A stretch of 64,000 nt of DNA from Rhodobacteraceae bacterium D3-12 (GCA_025916135.1 CP104793.1:310001-374000); one strand, 5' to 3'. Shown: positions 25,340 through 35,049, counted from the stretch's first letter. Notes: generated by a model not told the origin, from the sequence alone. Translations and numbers: made by a program.

Positions 25340-26814
25340 GCGAATTCCCCCTGCACGAACCAGCCGGGATTTTGCGGCGTGTGATAGAGCCAGAGCCGCC
25401 GCCCCTGTCGGGTTTCAACACGCCAGTAATCGCGCAGGCCCGAGCGCCAGCTGTCATCCTGAAGCCACCACTCCGGGGCGATGCGTTCCGGGCCGATGGC
25501 GCGCGCGGTGGTGAGGGGCATGCGCCGCCAGCGGAATTGACGCGGCGGGCGGCGGCCATGGGCGGCGATGGGTTCGGGGGGAAATAGCGTGAGCGGGCGG
25601 GCGTGCAGGCTGACCCAGCCGCGTTCGGGTTCGGAATAGGCGGCGGGGGCAACGATAAAGCTACGCTCGGGGATGTGGCTGTCGGCGGGGAGAAAACGGC
25701 GGATGTTTTCAAGGCCGATGCGGGTGCCGATGCGGGTGATGAGGTCGGTCAGCTGATCGGTGCGGTTCGATTGAACGTGGCTGATTTGCTGCACCGGGAG
25801 GGGTTCGACCTCGGTCGCCTCAAGGCGGAGTTGGTCGATGCCGTAACCGGCGTCAACCTCGCCCACGCCGCGTTCGAACAGGGGCAGGATGCGCAGCGGA
25901 TCGCGCAGGGGGCGGGCGAGGCGAAGCTCGACCTGTTGGCTGTCCTGATCGACACGGCGCAGGGTGAGACAGAGGCGGCGGGCGCCGACCTCCTGCGCTT
26001 TGAGCTTGTCACAGAGGGGCGCGAGCAGGCGGGCGGTGCCTTCCATCACGTCCGCCGAGAGACCGATGGGGTCGGGCAGGGTCATGCGGGTGCCGTAATG
26101 CGGCGGGTCGGCCAGTGGGGTGATTTGCTCGGGTTGATCGCCGAGCGCCTGATCGAGGCGCATCAGCACCTCGCGTCCGAAACGGCGGGTCAGGGGCGCG
26201 CGCGGCGTCTGGGCGAGATCGCCGATCCGGCGCAACCCGAGGCGTTCGAGCGCGGTGCAGGTTTTGGGCTCAAGCCGGAGGGCGGCGACGGGCAGGTTTT
26301 TCAGCGCCTCCAAGGGGGTGTCCGGCGCGGCGACACCTTCGGCGTAATGCGCCAAGGCCCATGCCGCGCCGCGGGTGCCGCCAAGGCCGATGCGCACCGA
26401 GAGGCCGGCACGCAGCAGGCGGCGGCGCATGTCCGAGAGCATCGCCGCCTCGTCGCCAAAGAGATGGGCCGAGCCGGTGATGTCGAGTACCAGCCCGTCG
26501 CGCCCCTCGAGCCCGACCCAAGGGCAATAGCGCGTGGCCCAGCGGCGCAGCACATGCAAAAAGCGCGTATCGCCCGGAAGATCGGCGGGGCGGCTGCGCA
26601 AACCGGGGCAGAAAGCGCGTGCGTCAGAGAGCGACATGCCGGAGCTAAGCCCTTGGGTTTGGGCGTCTTTGTTGAGGCAATAGAGCCTTTCGGCGTTGCT
26701 CTGCTTGAGGGTCAGGGCAAAGGGCGCATCAACCGGACGTGCGCGCAGAGCCCGGTCGCTTGCCAACCGGGGGAACCACAGAGAGACGACGCGTTTGCCC
26801 GTTCCACCGAACAT
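25336..26814 (-). CDS. imuB: Mutasome scaffold ImuB (catalytically dead Y-family polymerase)
   Basis: 492-residue DinB-like protein that bridges DnaE2, ImuA and the beta clamp. The fold is Y-family, but the catalytic acidic residues are lost: SLWFPRLASD stands where DMDAFFA is expected, and VLDITGSAHLF where SIDEAYLD is expected, as is normal for ImuB. I see no clear QLxLF clamp motif; EPLPVQQISHVQ stands where one is usually found. I prefer ATG 26814; a TTG at 26826 is four codons upstream. It overlaps imuA by about 86 nt in another frame. Confidence 0.93.
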   Translation of the reverse strand: MFGGTGKRVVSLWFPRLASDRALRARPVDAPFALTLKQSNAERLYCLNKDAQTQGLSSGMSLSDARAFCPGLRSRPADLPGDTRFLHVLRRWATRYCPWVGLEGRDGLVLDITGSAHLFGDEAAMLSDMRRRLLRAGLSVRIGLGGTRGAAWALAHYAEGVAAPDTPLEALKNLPVAALRLEPKTCTALERLGLRRIGDLAQTPRAPLTRRFGREVLMRLDQALGDQPEQITPLADPPHYGTRMTLPDPIGLSADVMEGTARLLAPLCDKLKAQEVGARRLCLTLRRVDQDSQQVELRLARPLRDPLRILPLFERGVGEVDAGYGIDQLRLEATEVEPLPVQQISHVQSNRTDQLTDLITRIGTRIGLENIRRFLPADSHIPERSFIVAPAAYSEPERGWVSLHARPLTLFPPEPIAAHGRRPPRQFRWRRMPLTTARAIGPERIAPEWWLQDDSWRSGLRDYWRVETRQGRRLWLYHTPQNPGWFVQGEFA

Positions 26815-27343
26815 CCCAAACCCCAAATGTTCCCGATTTGTTCTTTATAATTTCCCAGCGATGCAGAGTCGAGTCCGACTGGGTGGTTTGTTGGGCGATT
26901 TCGGGGTCATCAAGCACCGGCGCACAGTGCCAGCGGGTTTCGGCGGCGTTGTTGCCCTGCCCCTCGGGGATGAGGAGGAGGGCGGTGGTTTTGCCCGCCT
27001 TGGCGGCGAGTTGCAGGCGGCGACCGGCGGTGAAGCTGATCTCTTTGTCGAGCTCGCCAATCACCAGCCCGAGCGCGGCGGAGCGCAGGGCCTCTTCCAT
27101 GACGGCGAGGCCGTCGGTTTGGTTGTCGACATGGGCCATAAGCAGGCGGTCCGGGTCGATCATGCTGCCCACCCCGGCGGGGTTGAGCGTGTCGGGTTTC
27201 CAGCCTTCGCGGACCCAGAGGATGCTGCCTTCGACATGGGCGCATTGGGCCAGTGCAAAGACCACGGCACCGGGGCCGCACACCTCGTGAGCGCGGGCGC
27301 GGCGCAGGGGGAAATCAGGGATGGTTTGGCCACTCATACCCAT
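26729..27343 (-). CDS. imuA: SOS mutasome protein ImuA
   Basis: 204 residues from ATG 27343. ImuA is a RecA-like protein of the ImuABC translesion system. Recognisable parts are RRARAHEVCGPGAVVFALA, ILWVREGWKPDTLNPAG, LGLVIGELDKEISFTAGRRLQLAAKAGKTTALLL and C-terminal TLHRWEIIKNKSGTFGVWDV. The open frame extends to 27523 but the added residues look random, so a leader of about 150 nt downstream of the LexA box is more likely. It is first gene of imuA-imuB-dnaE2. Confidence 0.9.
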   Translation of the reverse strand: MGMSGQTIPDFPLRRARAHEVCGPGAVVFALAQCAHVEGSILWVREGWKPDTLNPAGVGSMIDPDRLLMAHVDNQTDGLAVMEEALRSAALGLVIGELDKEISFTAGRRLQLAAKAGKTTALLLIPEGQGNNAAETRWHCAPVLDDPEIAQQTTQSDSTLHRWEIIKNKSGTFGVWDVRWNGQTRRLSVVPPVGKRPGSARTSG

Positions 27344-27390
27344 TTGATACGTCAGAGCGGGGCGTCTGGCGAGGGGGGTGACAAAATTTC

Positions 27391-27419
27391 CCGGTGACCT
27401 TCCGGTGACCTTTCCGGTG
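27391..27419. repeat. Short tandem repeat in the imuA leader
   Basis: CCGGTGACCTT / CCGGTGACCTTT / CCGGTG gives 2.5 copies of an 11-12 bp unit, placed between the LexA box and the imuA start. No function is evident. Confidence 0.6.
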
Positions 27420-27502
27420 TTTGGTCTGTGACGTGAGGGAAGGTAACAGCGCGGGGTTAGCAGAGCGTTAAGGGGTGGCGCGTTAACGGATCGGGCCATC
27501 CA

Positions 27503-27517
27503 GAACCGTCCAAGAAC
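27503..27517 (-). promoter_or_regulatory. LexA (SOS) box of imuA-imuB-dnaE2
   Basis: Read on the minus strand this is GTTC-TTGGACG-GTTC, an exact match to the alphaproteobacterial LexA site GTTC-N7-GTTC. It lies about 160 bp upstream of the chosen imuA start, on the operon's own strand. SOS control of this cassette by LexA is established in related bacteria, and the motif makes it very likely here. Confidence 0.8.
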
Positions 27518-27577
27518 GACCACGACCAGCGCGCGATTGCGGCTGATCGGCTTACAGGGGGGTGCGTGTCTGACTAA

Positions 27578-27919
27578 TCACTCAACCGCGCGGATGAGTT
27601 TGCGTTCGAGGACGCGCAGGACCTTGCGCAGATCATGGCCACGGCGCAGGATCTGCCCATCCATGCCGACAACCGAATACTGCCCTTGTTTGTTGCGCAA
27701 TTTCGGTTGTTTTTCAATGCGATAGAGCGGGTGTTCGGCGGTGCGGCGAAACACCGAGAAGACGGCCACATCGCGCAGTGTCGAGATGCCGTAGTCGCGC
27801 CATTCCCCGGCGGCAACCATGCGCCCGTAAAGCGAGAGGATGACATTAAGCTCGGTGCGGTGAAAAGCCACTTGGGTGGGCGGGGCCCCGGCGAAGGGCG
27901 AAGGATCTTGAACCGTCAT
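27578..27919 (-). CDS. DUF2794 family protein
   Basis: 113 residues from ATG 27919 (MTVQDPSPFAG). A conserved alphaproteobacterial family of unknown function: sequence such as VAFHRTELNVILSLYGRMVAAGEWRDYGIS, AVFSVFRRTAEHPLYRIEK and a basic C-terminus is typical. The frame is open further upstream, but those residues lack the family pattern. It is soluble, with no signal peptide. No function can be proposed from the sequence. Confidence 0.82.
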   Translation of the reverse strand: MTVQDPSPFAGAPPTQVAFHRTELNVILSLYGRMVAAGEWRDYGISTLRDVAVFSVFRRTAEHPLYRIEKQPKLRNKQGQYSVVGMDGQILRRGHDLRKVLRVLERKLIRAVE

Positions 27920-28164
27920 AGGGAGAGAGTTGCGCTGTTTGGCGATAAAATCAAGTGCAATGGTAAACAGACCGTCCGGGCGGGTTAACGGCGGTGCGGC
28001 GTGGCGCGGGAGGGGGTGACTCCCGGCTGACATTCGGCTGACTCCCGGCTGCCGGGTTGGGGAGGAAAGGTTAACGCGGGATTAGGTTAATGTGGCGTTC
28101 GCAGGGGGGGTGCCCCGGATCCAAGGCCGATGGCCCGGCTTGGCAAAGCAATCAGACCGGTCGA

Positions 28165-28455
28165 TCAGCCGCAGTAGACGCGGGTGATGATCCCGGCCTT
28201 GTCGGTTTCGACGTTCAGGCGGTCGGCGCGGTAGTCCATCGTAACGGCGGTGCCGGGAGCGATGATACGGACCAGTTTTTCGCCGGAGAAATCCGCAGCT
28301 TCGGCGGGGGTGCCGACGAGCGGTTCGTATTTGGTCGCGGCACAGGTGGCATCGGCGCGCATGATATCCTCGTGAGGTTGGCAAGCGGTCAGAAGGGCCA
28401 GAACAGACAGGGCAGCGAGGCTGATCACAAAGGGAAAACGGGGGATGCGGGACAT
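28165..28455 (-). CDS. I78-family peptidase inhibitor lipoprotein
   Basis: 96 residues. A signal peptide with lipobox LLTAC places acyl-Cys at C25. The mature part has the I78 pattern LVGTPAEAADF...VRIIAPGTAVTMDYRADRLNVETDKAGIITRVYCG, ending in the invariant Cys-Gly. Members are small elastase-type serine protease inhibitors. As a lipoprotein it probably guards the periplasm or outer membrane. The start at 28455 is chosen for the signal peptide. Confidence 0.88.
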   Translation of the reverse strand: MSRIPRFPFVISLAALSVLALLTACQPHEDIMRADATCAATKYEPLVGTPAEAADFSGEKLVRIIAPGTAVTMDYRADRLNVETDKAGIITRVYCG

Positions 28456-28600
28456 GGGTGCGTGCTCTTCTGGTTGGCTGTTCCTTTTGATGTGGAGGCA
28501 GATTGGCGGCGATACAAGCCACGCGTGGGGGGAATTTTTTTCGCCGGCGAAACATTGCTTGTCCGGGGGAGTGGCGGGGGAGGGCGGCGCAGGCCCGCGA

Positions 28601-30263
28601 TCAGGCGGTGGCTCTGAAGTCTGGTGCATCGCCACCGATATCGAGCACGCCGGAGGCCAGCGTCTTGGCCGGGAGGGTGATGCGGTATTCGCCGCCAAAC
28701 CCGAAGCTCCACCCCATGAGATCGCTTTCCGGCAGGCGCAGAAGCGTGAGCGCATCTTCTTTGTTGCAGCTTTCGCGCCGGGCGAGGCCCATGCTGCCGC
28801 TTTCCTGGGTGGCGAGGCCGGTCCAGTAGCGCTCAAACATGCGGCGTTGCTGTGCCGGGAGCAGGTCGGGTGTTTCGCTATAGGCGCGGCGGCCATAGTG
28901 ATCAAACCAGCGGAAATAGGTGGCCAGCATATGCGGATCGTGCAGGAGCGGCGTTGGCAGGGCTTCGCCTAGAGCAGTGTCGAAGGTGGAAAACCGCAGC
29001 GATTTCAGGCCCCGCAGGGTGAGCTTGAGCAGGGCGGGAGAAAACGGCACCCCTTCGGTGCGGGCGGCGTGGAGTTCGCCGCTGAGGGCGGAGACGCCAT
29101 CGCGGGTGGGGCCGAGATCATCGAGGAACCGCCGGGTTGCCGGATCGGGGGCGTCGGGGTCGATCAGGCCACAGATGACGCGATAATCCCAGTCGAGTTC
29201 GGATTGCAGCACCTCAATCAGGATCAGCAGCGAATTCCAGTCGAACGGTTGAAACCGCGGGTCTGAGAGGTCTGTTTCCGAGGGCAGGTTGGCCGCGCGC
29301 GGGTCATGTCCGTTTGCGGTTGGATGAAGCGGGTGGACCGGGCGGGGCACGTGGGCCCGACGGGCGGGTTGGGCCGCTTGGGGCGGATCGGGTGCATCGT
29401 CGGGCGTGCCGGGGCGTTCGATCAACACGTCGAGCGGCCAGCGCGGAATGTCGGCGGGGTGCCCGGTGGCACGGGCGAGGATGTCGTCACGCATGGGCCG
29501 CGCGGCGGCGGTGGAGACTCGGCCGGGGGCTGGCGTTCGGGTCCGAAGCTTTGGCAATGGCGCAGGATCGGCGTGCCGGGCTTGTCCTGAGAGGTGAAGG
29601 CGAGGATCCAGCCCGTGCGCGGGCCGCGCCCGCCCCAGAGCCGGGGGGCAGCTGCGAGCAGCTTATCTGGGCCAGAAACAACGCCGGTTTGCCATCGGCC
29701 ATGGGCCACGCCATGTCATCGGGCATATGCGGGGCGCCGCCGAGCCAGCTGTGAATTGGCATGCCCCGGTGGATTGGCACGACAGGGCGCAGGCGGATGA
29801 TGGGGTTTTCCGGGCTGGTGTTGGCGGCGGTTGGTGCTGCGGGTTTTGCGGTGGTTTGCCGGGGGATCGCGGTGGGCGGTTGCTCGGGCGGGGGGCTGTC
29901 CGGGGTGGTGGTGGTGGTGGGCCGTCCGGGGCGCGGTTTGGGGTGCGGTTTGGCGGGGGTGTGCGCAGCGGGGGGCGCGTATTTGAGCCATTCGGGGAGG
30001 GTATTGTTGGCGTCACTGGAGTGGTCGGTTGTGGCGGGCTGCTCTGCCACGGGGAGCGCGGCATCGGCGCGCGGCGCGGGACTTTTGATGCGTGGAATGC
30101 TGGTTGCGAAGACGATCAGCAATCCGGCGAATAGCACTACCGGCTGTTGCCCCACCAGCCCGACAATGAACACCCCAGCGCCAAGCAATCGTGTGAGCGT
30201 GCCGACGGATGCAAGCGGCCTGTCGCCAGTCGGTTGGCTGGCCGTGAGATGAAGTTTGGTCAT
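28601..30263 (-). pseudogene. Membrane-anchored DUF1963-type protein broken by two frameshifts
   Basis: Three successive frames give one protein of about 550 residues. Frame one (from 30263) has membrane helices (about 25-55), a Pro/Thr-rich linker of about 110 residues, then HSWLGGAPHMPDDMAWP...FLAQISCSQLPP. Frame two continues RLWGGRGPRTGWILAFTSQ...LRHCQSFGPER. Frame three gives MRDDILARATGHPADIPRWPLDV and a long C-terminal domain ending FGFGGEYRITLPAK at 28601. The breaks fall in G runs on the plus strand at 29643-29648 (six, seven expected) and 29525-29529 (five, six expected). DUF1963/YwqG-type proteins have no settled function. Confidence 0.75.
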
Positions 30264-30476
30264 GGTGCCCCTCATGCGTTGTTGCGAGCGATCTTGGAGG
30301 CGGGCGTGGCGAAAAAGCGGCGGGGCGGCGGCAGAGCGAGGGGGATTGGTGCGGGATTTAGGAAGATTTTCGCTAAATCGCGCGGGGTGCGGATTTACGC
30401 GCCAACACGAAAACGCGTGTTGTATCCGCGCCCGGATTGCAGCACTCTGCGCCGTGAAATATTGGAGGATTTACCT

Positions 30477-31589
<1,113 letters not shown>

Positions 31590-31602
31590 TCAGACCGTGG
31601 AT

Positions 31603-31621
31603 GGCGGGGTGAAACCCCGCC
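31603..31621. terminator. GC-rich hairpin after the class III ADH gene
   Basis: GGCGGGGT-GAA-ACCCCGCC is a perfect 8-bp stem with a 3-nt loop, 14 bp past the stop. There is no T tract, so it may act as an RNA-stabilising or Rho-assisted element rather than an intrinsic terminator. Confidence 0.45.
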
Positions 31622-31642
31622 CTACGGCGTTGGGGCGATGAT

Positions 31643-32140
31643 ATGGCAGTGAAGATGCGAGACGCGGTGCGCGGTGCGGATGACGCGCTTGTCTGGTCGA
31701 TCCTGAAACCGGCGGTGGAGGCGGGCGATACGCTCTGCGCCGAGCCGGATGGCGGGATGGCGGGTGGTCTGGCCTATTTCTGGGCCGAGACGGCACGCGT
31801 TTGGATTGCCGAGGACGACGGCGTTGCGCTGGGCTGTTGGTATATCAAGCCAAACCAGACCGGCAATGGCGCGCATGTGTGCAACGCGGGCTATTGCACC
31901 AGCCCGGCGGCGCGGGGCAAAGGCGTGGCGCGGGCGATGCTGGCGGCGTCGTTGGACGAGGCGCGGCGGCAAGGCTATCGCGCGATGCAGTATAATTTTG
32001 TGGTGGCGACGAACACGCGGGCGGTGGCGACGTGGGAGCGCGCCGGGTTTGCCGTGGTTGGGCGTTTGCCGGGGGCGTTCAAACATCCCGAGCAGGGCTA
32101 TGTCGACGCGCTGGTGATGTTCAAGGATTTGACGAAGTAG
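31643..32140 (+). CDS. GNAT-family N-acetyltransferase
   Basis: 165 residues with the GNAT fold. The acetyl-CoA pyrophosphate loop is SPAARGKGVARAMLAASLDEARRQGY, followed by the usual MQYNFVVATNTRAVATWERAGFAVVGRLPGAF strand and helix. The substrate cannot be told. It is probably transcribed with the upstream dehydrogenase or alone, and ends before a hairpin pair. Confidence 0.88.
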   Translation: MAVKMRDAVRGADDALVWSILKPAVEAGDTLCAEPDGGMAGGLAYFWAETARVWIAEDDGVALGCWYIKPNQTGNGAHVCNAGYCTSPAARGKGVARAMLAASLDEARRQGYRAMQYNFVVATNTRAVATWERAGFAVVGRLPGAFKHPEQGYVDALVMFKDLTK

Positions 32141-32208
32141 GGGCCCGGCGCGCGCCCCTGGTGAGGTCTGCTATGCGCGGCGAAGCCGACCTTCGTTGCA
32201 GGTGCGCG

Positions 32209-32269
32209 AACGGCTGCTGTTAGATAGCAGCCGTTTATTTGCAAAGCGGGCAACCGATGGGCTGCCCGC
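32209..32269. terminator. Two hairpins between convergent genes
   Basis: First stem AACGGCTGCT/AGCAGCCGTT (32209-32218 and 32226-32235, 7-nt loop) is followed by TATTT and would stop the rightward GNAT gene. Second stem GCGGGCA/TGCCCGC (32246-32252 and 32263-32269) would serve the leftward VOC gene. Together they form a bidirectional terminator region. Confidence 0.65.
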
Positions 32270-32291
32270 AATGGTCTTTCCAATAAAAAGG

Positions 32292-32672
32292 TTACTTCAT
32301 CGAATTGAAGCCAATCATGTTCCCTTCGGTGTCTTGGCACAGAAGAACCCAGCCAAAGTCGCCGATGGAAAACTTTGGCCTGACGACCGAACCGCCGGCT
32401 TTAACTGCACGCTCTTGTTGCACTGCGCAATCCTCGACCATGAAGTACACGATTGTCCCGCCAACACCGGGACCAGCATGCGGGGCTTTGGTCAGGGCGC
32501 CGCCCGCGCCATAGGCGCTCATTTCCGCAGGAAAGCTCATCATTTGCGTTTCACCAGTGGGATCACCCATTGGTTCGAGTTTGGAGCCGAGCATGGCTTC
32601 GTAAAAGCCCACGGCCCGATCCAGATCGTCTACGTAGATGTCGAACCATCCGACAGCATTCATCTTTGTCAT
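32292..32672 (-). CDS. VOC-superfamily (glyoxalase-like) protein
   Basis: 126-residue vicinal-oxygen-chelate fold protein with paired beta-alpha-beta-beta-beta modules: GWFDIYVDDLDRAVGFYEAMLG and GTIVYFMVEDCAVQQERAVKAGGSVV...GWVLLCQDTEGNMIGFNS. Metal ligands of true glyoxalase I are not clear. It follows the NTF2-like gene on the same strand and is divergent from the FtrA-like regulator, which may control both. Confidence 0.85.
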   Translation of the reverse strand: MTKMNAVGWFDIYVDDLDRAVGFYEAMLGSKLEPMGDPTGETQMMSFPAEMSAYGAGGALTKAPHAGPGVGGTIVYFMVEDCAVQQERAVKAGGSVVRPKFSIGDFGWVLLCQDTEGNMIGFNSMK

Positions 32673-32717
32673 TTTATGTCCTTCGTTTCATGTGTGAAAA
32701 GGTGAGAGAGGTTTTGC

Positions 32718-33128
32718 TCAGGCGGCGACGCCCTGCGGTTTTTCGTCTGCGTCAATGGTGCTTTCCAAGTGCCAGATCTTGGAGACGATCTGCCAACCTT
32801 CAGCTCCGCGTAGAAATCCAAGGTGGTCGACGAACACGGAGTGATGCGCGCGTATCCGAATTTTGACGGTGGCGCTGATCGGGGACAGGAAATCGATCAT
32901 CAGGACTTCGGCCTCGCGCTTCTGGCCAGCGCTAGCGGGCGAAACACGGCCCGCAACGTCGCGGCTGAAACTGTCAATTGGTTCAACAAATACGGTGCCA
33001 TTGTCGGCATCGAACAAGCTGGATCGCGGGTGGAAAACGGCGTTCAGCTTGGCGGTGTCGCAGGTGTGGATCGCGTCAAAATAGGTTTCGATTGCGGCGA
33101 GAAGGTCAGCTTGGATCGTCATCGTCAT
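32718..33128 (-). CDS. NTF2-like (putative lumazine-binding type) protein
   Basis: 136 residues of the SnoaL/NTF2 cone fold: AIETYFDAIHTCDTAKLNAVFHPRSSLF, SFSRDVAGRVSPASAGQKRE and GFLRGAEGWQIVSKIWH. These proteins are small ligand-binding or isomerase-like enzymes; the true role is unknown. ATG 33128 and an ATG two codons in are equally possible. It shares the 92-bp divergent promoter region with the FtrA-like regulator. Confidence 0.8.
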   Translation of the reverse strand: MTMTIQADLLAAIETYFDAIHTCDTAKLNAVFHPRSSLFDADNGTVFVEPIDSFSRDVAGRVSPASAGQKREAEVLMIDFLSPISATVKIRIRAHHSVFVDHLGFLRGAEGWQIVSKIWHLESTIDADEKPQGVAA

Positions 33129-33183
33129 GTCTCCGTTTCAAAGTGATGACGCAGACTTGCCATCATCGACCAAATCGCGATAC

Positions 33184-33197
33184 TGTCTATATTGACA
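33184..33197. promoter_or_regulatory. Possible operator between NTF2-like gene and ftrA-like gene
   Basis: TGTCTATATTGACA is a near-palindrome (12 of 14 positions symmetric) 24 bp before the regulator's ATG. It could be a binding site of the AraC-type regulator. TTGACA within it has no good -10 element at the right distance. Confidence 0.3.
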
Positions 33198-33220
33198 AGG
33201 TTCGGTCGGATTCTGCCAAC

Positions 33221-34198
33221 ATGACAAAATTTGCGTCTCTCCCTCAAAAGCACCCGCTTGTGTGCGCCGTTGCCTATGATGGGTTGTGCACATTCGAATT
33301 TGGCATTGCTGTCGAGCTTTTCGCCCTCCCACGCCCCGAATTTGACAATTGGTACAAGTTTGCCACCGTGAAGGCCGAGCCGGGCCCCATTCGTGCCGTG
33401 GGCGGCATTACGTTGGACGCAGAAGACGATCTTGGCCTGCTTGAGGATGCCAGCCTGATTATTGTTCCGGGATGGCGCGGCGCCGATACGCCTGTTCCAG
33501 AAGAGTTATGCGAGGCGCTGCGCGCCGCATACGCGCGTGGGGCGCGTGTTGCATCTATCTGCTCAGGGGTTTTTGTGTTGGCAGCCGCAGGGCTGTTGAA
33601 TGGCAAACCCGCGACAACACACTGGCGCTATACCGAAAAGCTTGCTGAGCGTTATCCAGACATCACCGTCGATCCAGACGTTCTGTTTGTTGAGGGCGAG
33701 CGTGTGTTTACGTCTGCCGGATCAGCCGCCGGGTTGGATTTGGGGCTGCATATCATCCGACAGGATTTTGGCGCGCAGGTTGCCGCTTCGGTGGCACGCC
33801 GTTTGGTCCTGCCTGCTCAACGCGACGGTGGCCAGCGGCAGTTCATACCCCGTCCGGAACCAAAGGCCCGCATGGGATCCGGTTTGGCGGCACTTCAGGA
33901 TCGTATCCGCGCCTCGATTGACGAAGAGTGGCCGATTGAGCGCATGGCGAGCACCGCCGCCACAAGTGGTCGGACACTGGCCCGGCGTTTTCACGAGGAA
34001 GCAGGCACAACCCCGCTAAACTGGTTAAAGCTGGAACGGGTGTCGCGCGCCGCAGAGTTGCTGGAAAATAGCTCTATTCCGCTATCGGATGTTTGGGAAA
34101 GCTGCGGCTTCGGCTCGGCAGAGACCTTTCGCCGCGAATTTCGCAAAACGATGGGGGTTCCGCCCGTCCGATACCGCGAACGTTTGGGCGCTCTCTGA
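33221..34198 (+). CDS. GlxA/FtrA-like transcriptional regulator (DJ-1/PfpI plus AraC)
   Basis: 325 residues. The N-terminal amidase-like DJ-1/PfpI domain (about 10-190: LVCAVAYDGLCTFEFGIAVELFALPRPEFDNWY, ASICSGVFVLAAAGLL) is followed by two AraC helix-turn-helix motifs (about 225-322: IERMASTAATSGRTLARRFHEEAGTTPLNWL, LSDVWESCGFGSAETFRREFRKTMG). This resembles FtrA regulators. It probably governs the divergent NTF2-like and VOC genes. The ATG at 33221 matches the family N-terminus. Confidence 0.88.
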   Translation: MTKFASLPQKHPLVCAVAYDGLCTFEFGIAVELFALPRPEFDNWYKFATVKAEPGPIRAVGGITLDAEDDLGLLEDASLIIVPGWRGADTPVPEELCEALRAAYARGARVASICSGVFVLAAAGLLNGKPATTHWRYTEKLAERYPDITVDPDVLFVEGERVFTSAGSAAGLDLGLHIIRQDFGAQVAASVARRLVLPAQRDGGQRQFIPRPEPKARMGSGLAALQDRIRASIDEEWPIERMASTAATSGRTLARRFHEEAGTTPLNWLKLERVSRAAELLENSSIPLSDVWESCGFGSAETFRREFRKTMGVPPVRYRERLGAL

Positions 34199-34335
34199 GG
34201 CGCAAAACAAAACGGATCGCTCGACATGGGATGCGGGCGCTGCCCTATGTGGCAGCGTCAATCCGGGCGCGCGCAAGGGGTTTCGCCGGGCGCGCGGGGG
34301 CGTAGGAATTGGTGCAACAAGAAGGAGGTCAGACG

Positions 34336-35049
34336 ATGACTGATAAGGCACCGCTTTTGGCGGTATTGATTGATGCAGACAATGTTTCGGCCAAGGAAAC
34401 CAAGGCGATTTTTGATGAGATCGCCGGGATTGGCGAGGCCAGCGTGCGCCGGGTCTATGGCGATTTTTCGCAGTCGAAAACCAAGGGGTGGAGCAATGTG
34501 CAGGCCGAGTTTGGCCTTGTGCCGCATCACCAGCCGGAAAACACCGTGGGCAAGAATGCGAGCGACATTGCCTTGGTCATCGACGCGATGGATCTGATGC
34601 ATTCGGGGCGGTTTGACGGCTTTGTGCTGGTCTCGTCCGACAGCGATTTCACCCGGTTGGCCAGCCGCATCCGCGAACAGGGGCTGGATGTGACCGGGAT
34701 TGGCAAGAAGACCACGCCGATTGCGTTTCGTAAGGCCTGTAAGCGGTTTCTGTTCCTTGAAAACCTTGATGGCAACGGCGGCGAGGCTACGGCCGAGACC
34801 CAGAAGGCATCGCCGAAACAGAACCATGGCGAGGCCAAGGCGCATATCCTCAAGGCGATGGACAGCATTGATCAGGAAGGCGAGTGGTACAACCTTGGCC
34901 GTTTGGGGCAGATGATCGTGGCGGCGCAATCGGATTTTGATCCGCGCAGTTATGGCCGGGCCAAGCTGAGCGATCTGGTGCGTGATCTCAAGATTTTCGA
35001 GACGCGGCGCGGGGCGAACAACCAGTTGGAAGTGCGGCGGCTGGATTGA
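34336..35049 (+). CDS. NYN-domain protein with C-terminal OST-HTH/LOTUS-like domain
   Basis: 237 residues. The N-terminal NYN (PIN-like) nuclease domain (about 1-150) shows AVLIDADNVSAK, NASDIALVIDAMDLMHSGRFDGFVLVSSDSDFTRLA and the expected acidic residues. The C-terminal part (about 165-235, ILKAMDSIDQEGEWYNLGRLGQMI...LSDLVRDLKIFETRR) resembles an OST-HTH RNA-binding fold. It is probably an RNA-processing enzyme. GGAGG at 34324-34328 fixes the start. Confidence 0.85.
   Translation: MTDKAPLLAVLIDADNVSAKETKAIFDEIAGIGEASVRRVYGDFSQSKTKGWSNVQAEFGLVPHHQPENTVGKNASDIALVIDAMDLMHSGRFDGFVLVSSDSDFTRLASRIREQGLDVTGIGKKTTPIAFRKACKRFLFLENLDGNGGEATAETQKASPKQNHGEAKAHILKAMDSIDQEGEWYNLGRLGQMIVAAQSDFDPRSYGRAKLSDLVRDLKIFETRRGANNQLEVRRLD

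Noticed and set aside
27344-27523. N-terminal extension of ImuA by 60 residues
   Set aside because: The added sequence is low-quality (Arg/Pro-rich), lies over the leader repeat and would start within the promoter region beside the LexA box.
34199-34335. Regulatory RNA between ftrA-like and NYN genes
   Set aside because: The 137-bp gap has no clear hairpin series or terminator; I see only the NYN ribosome-binding site.
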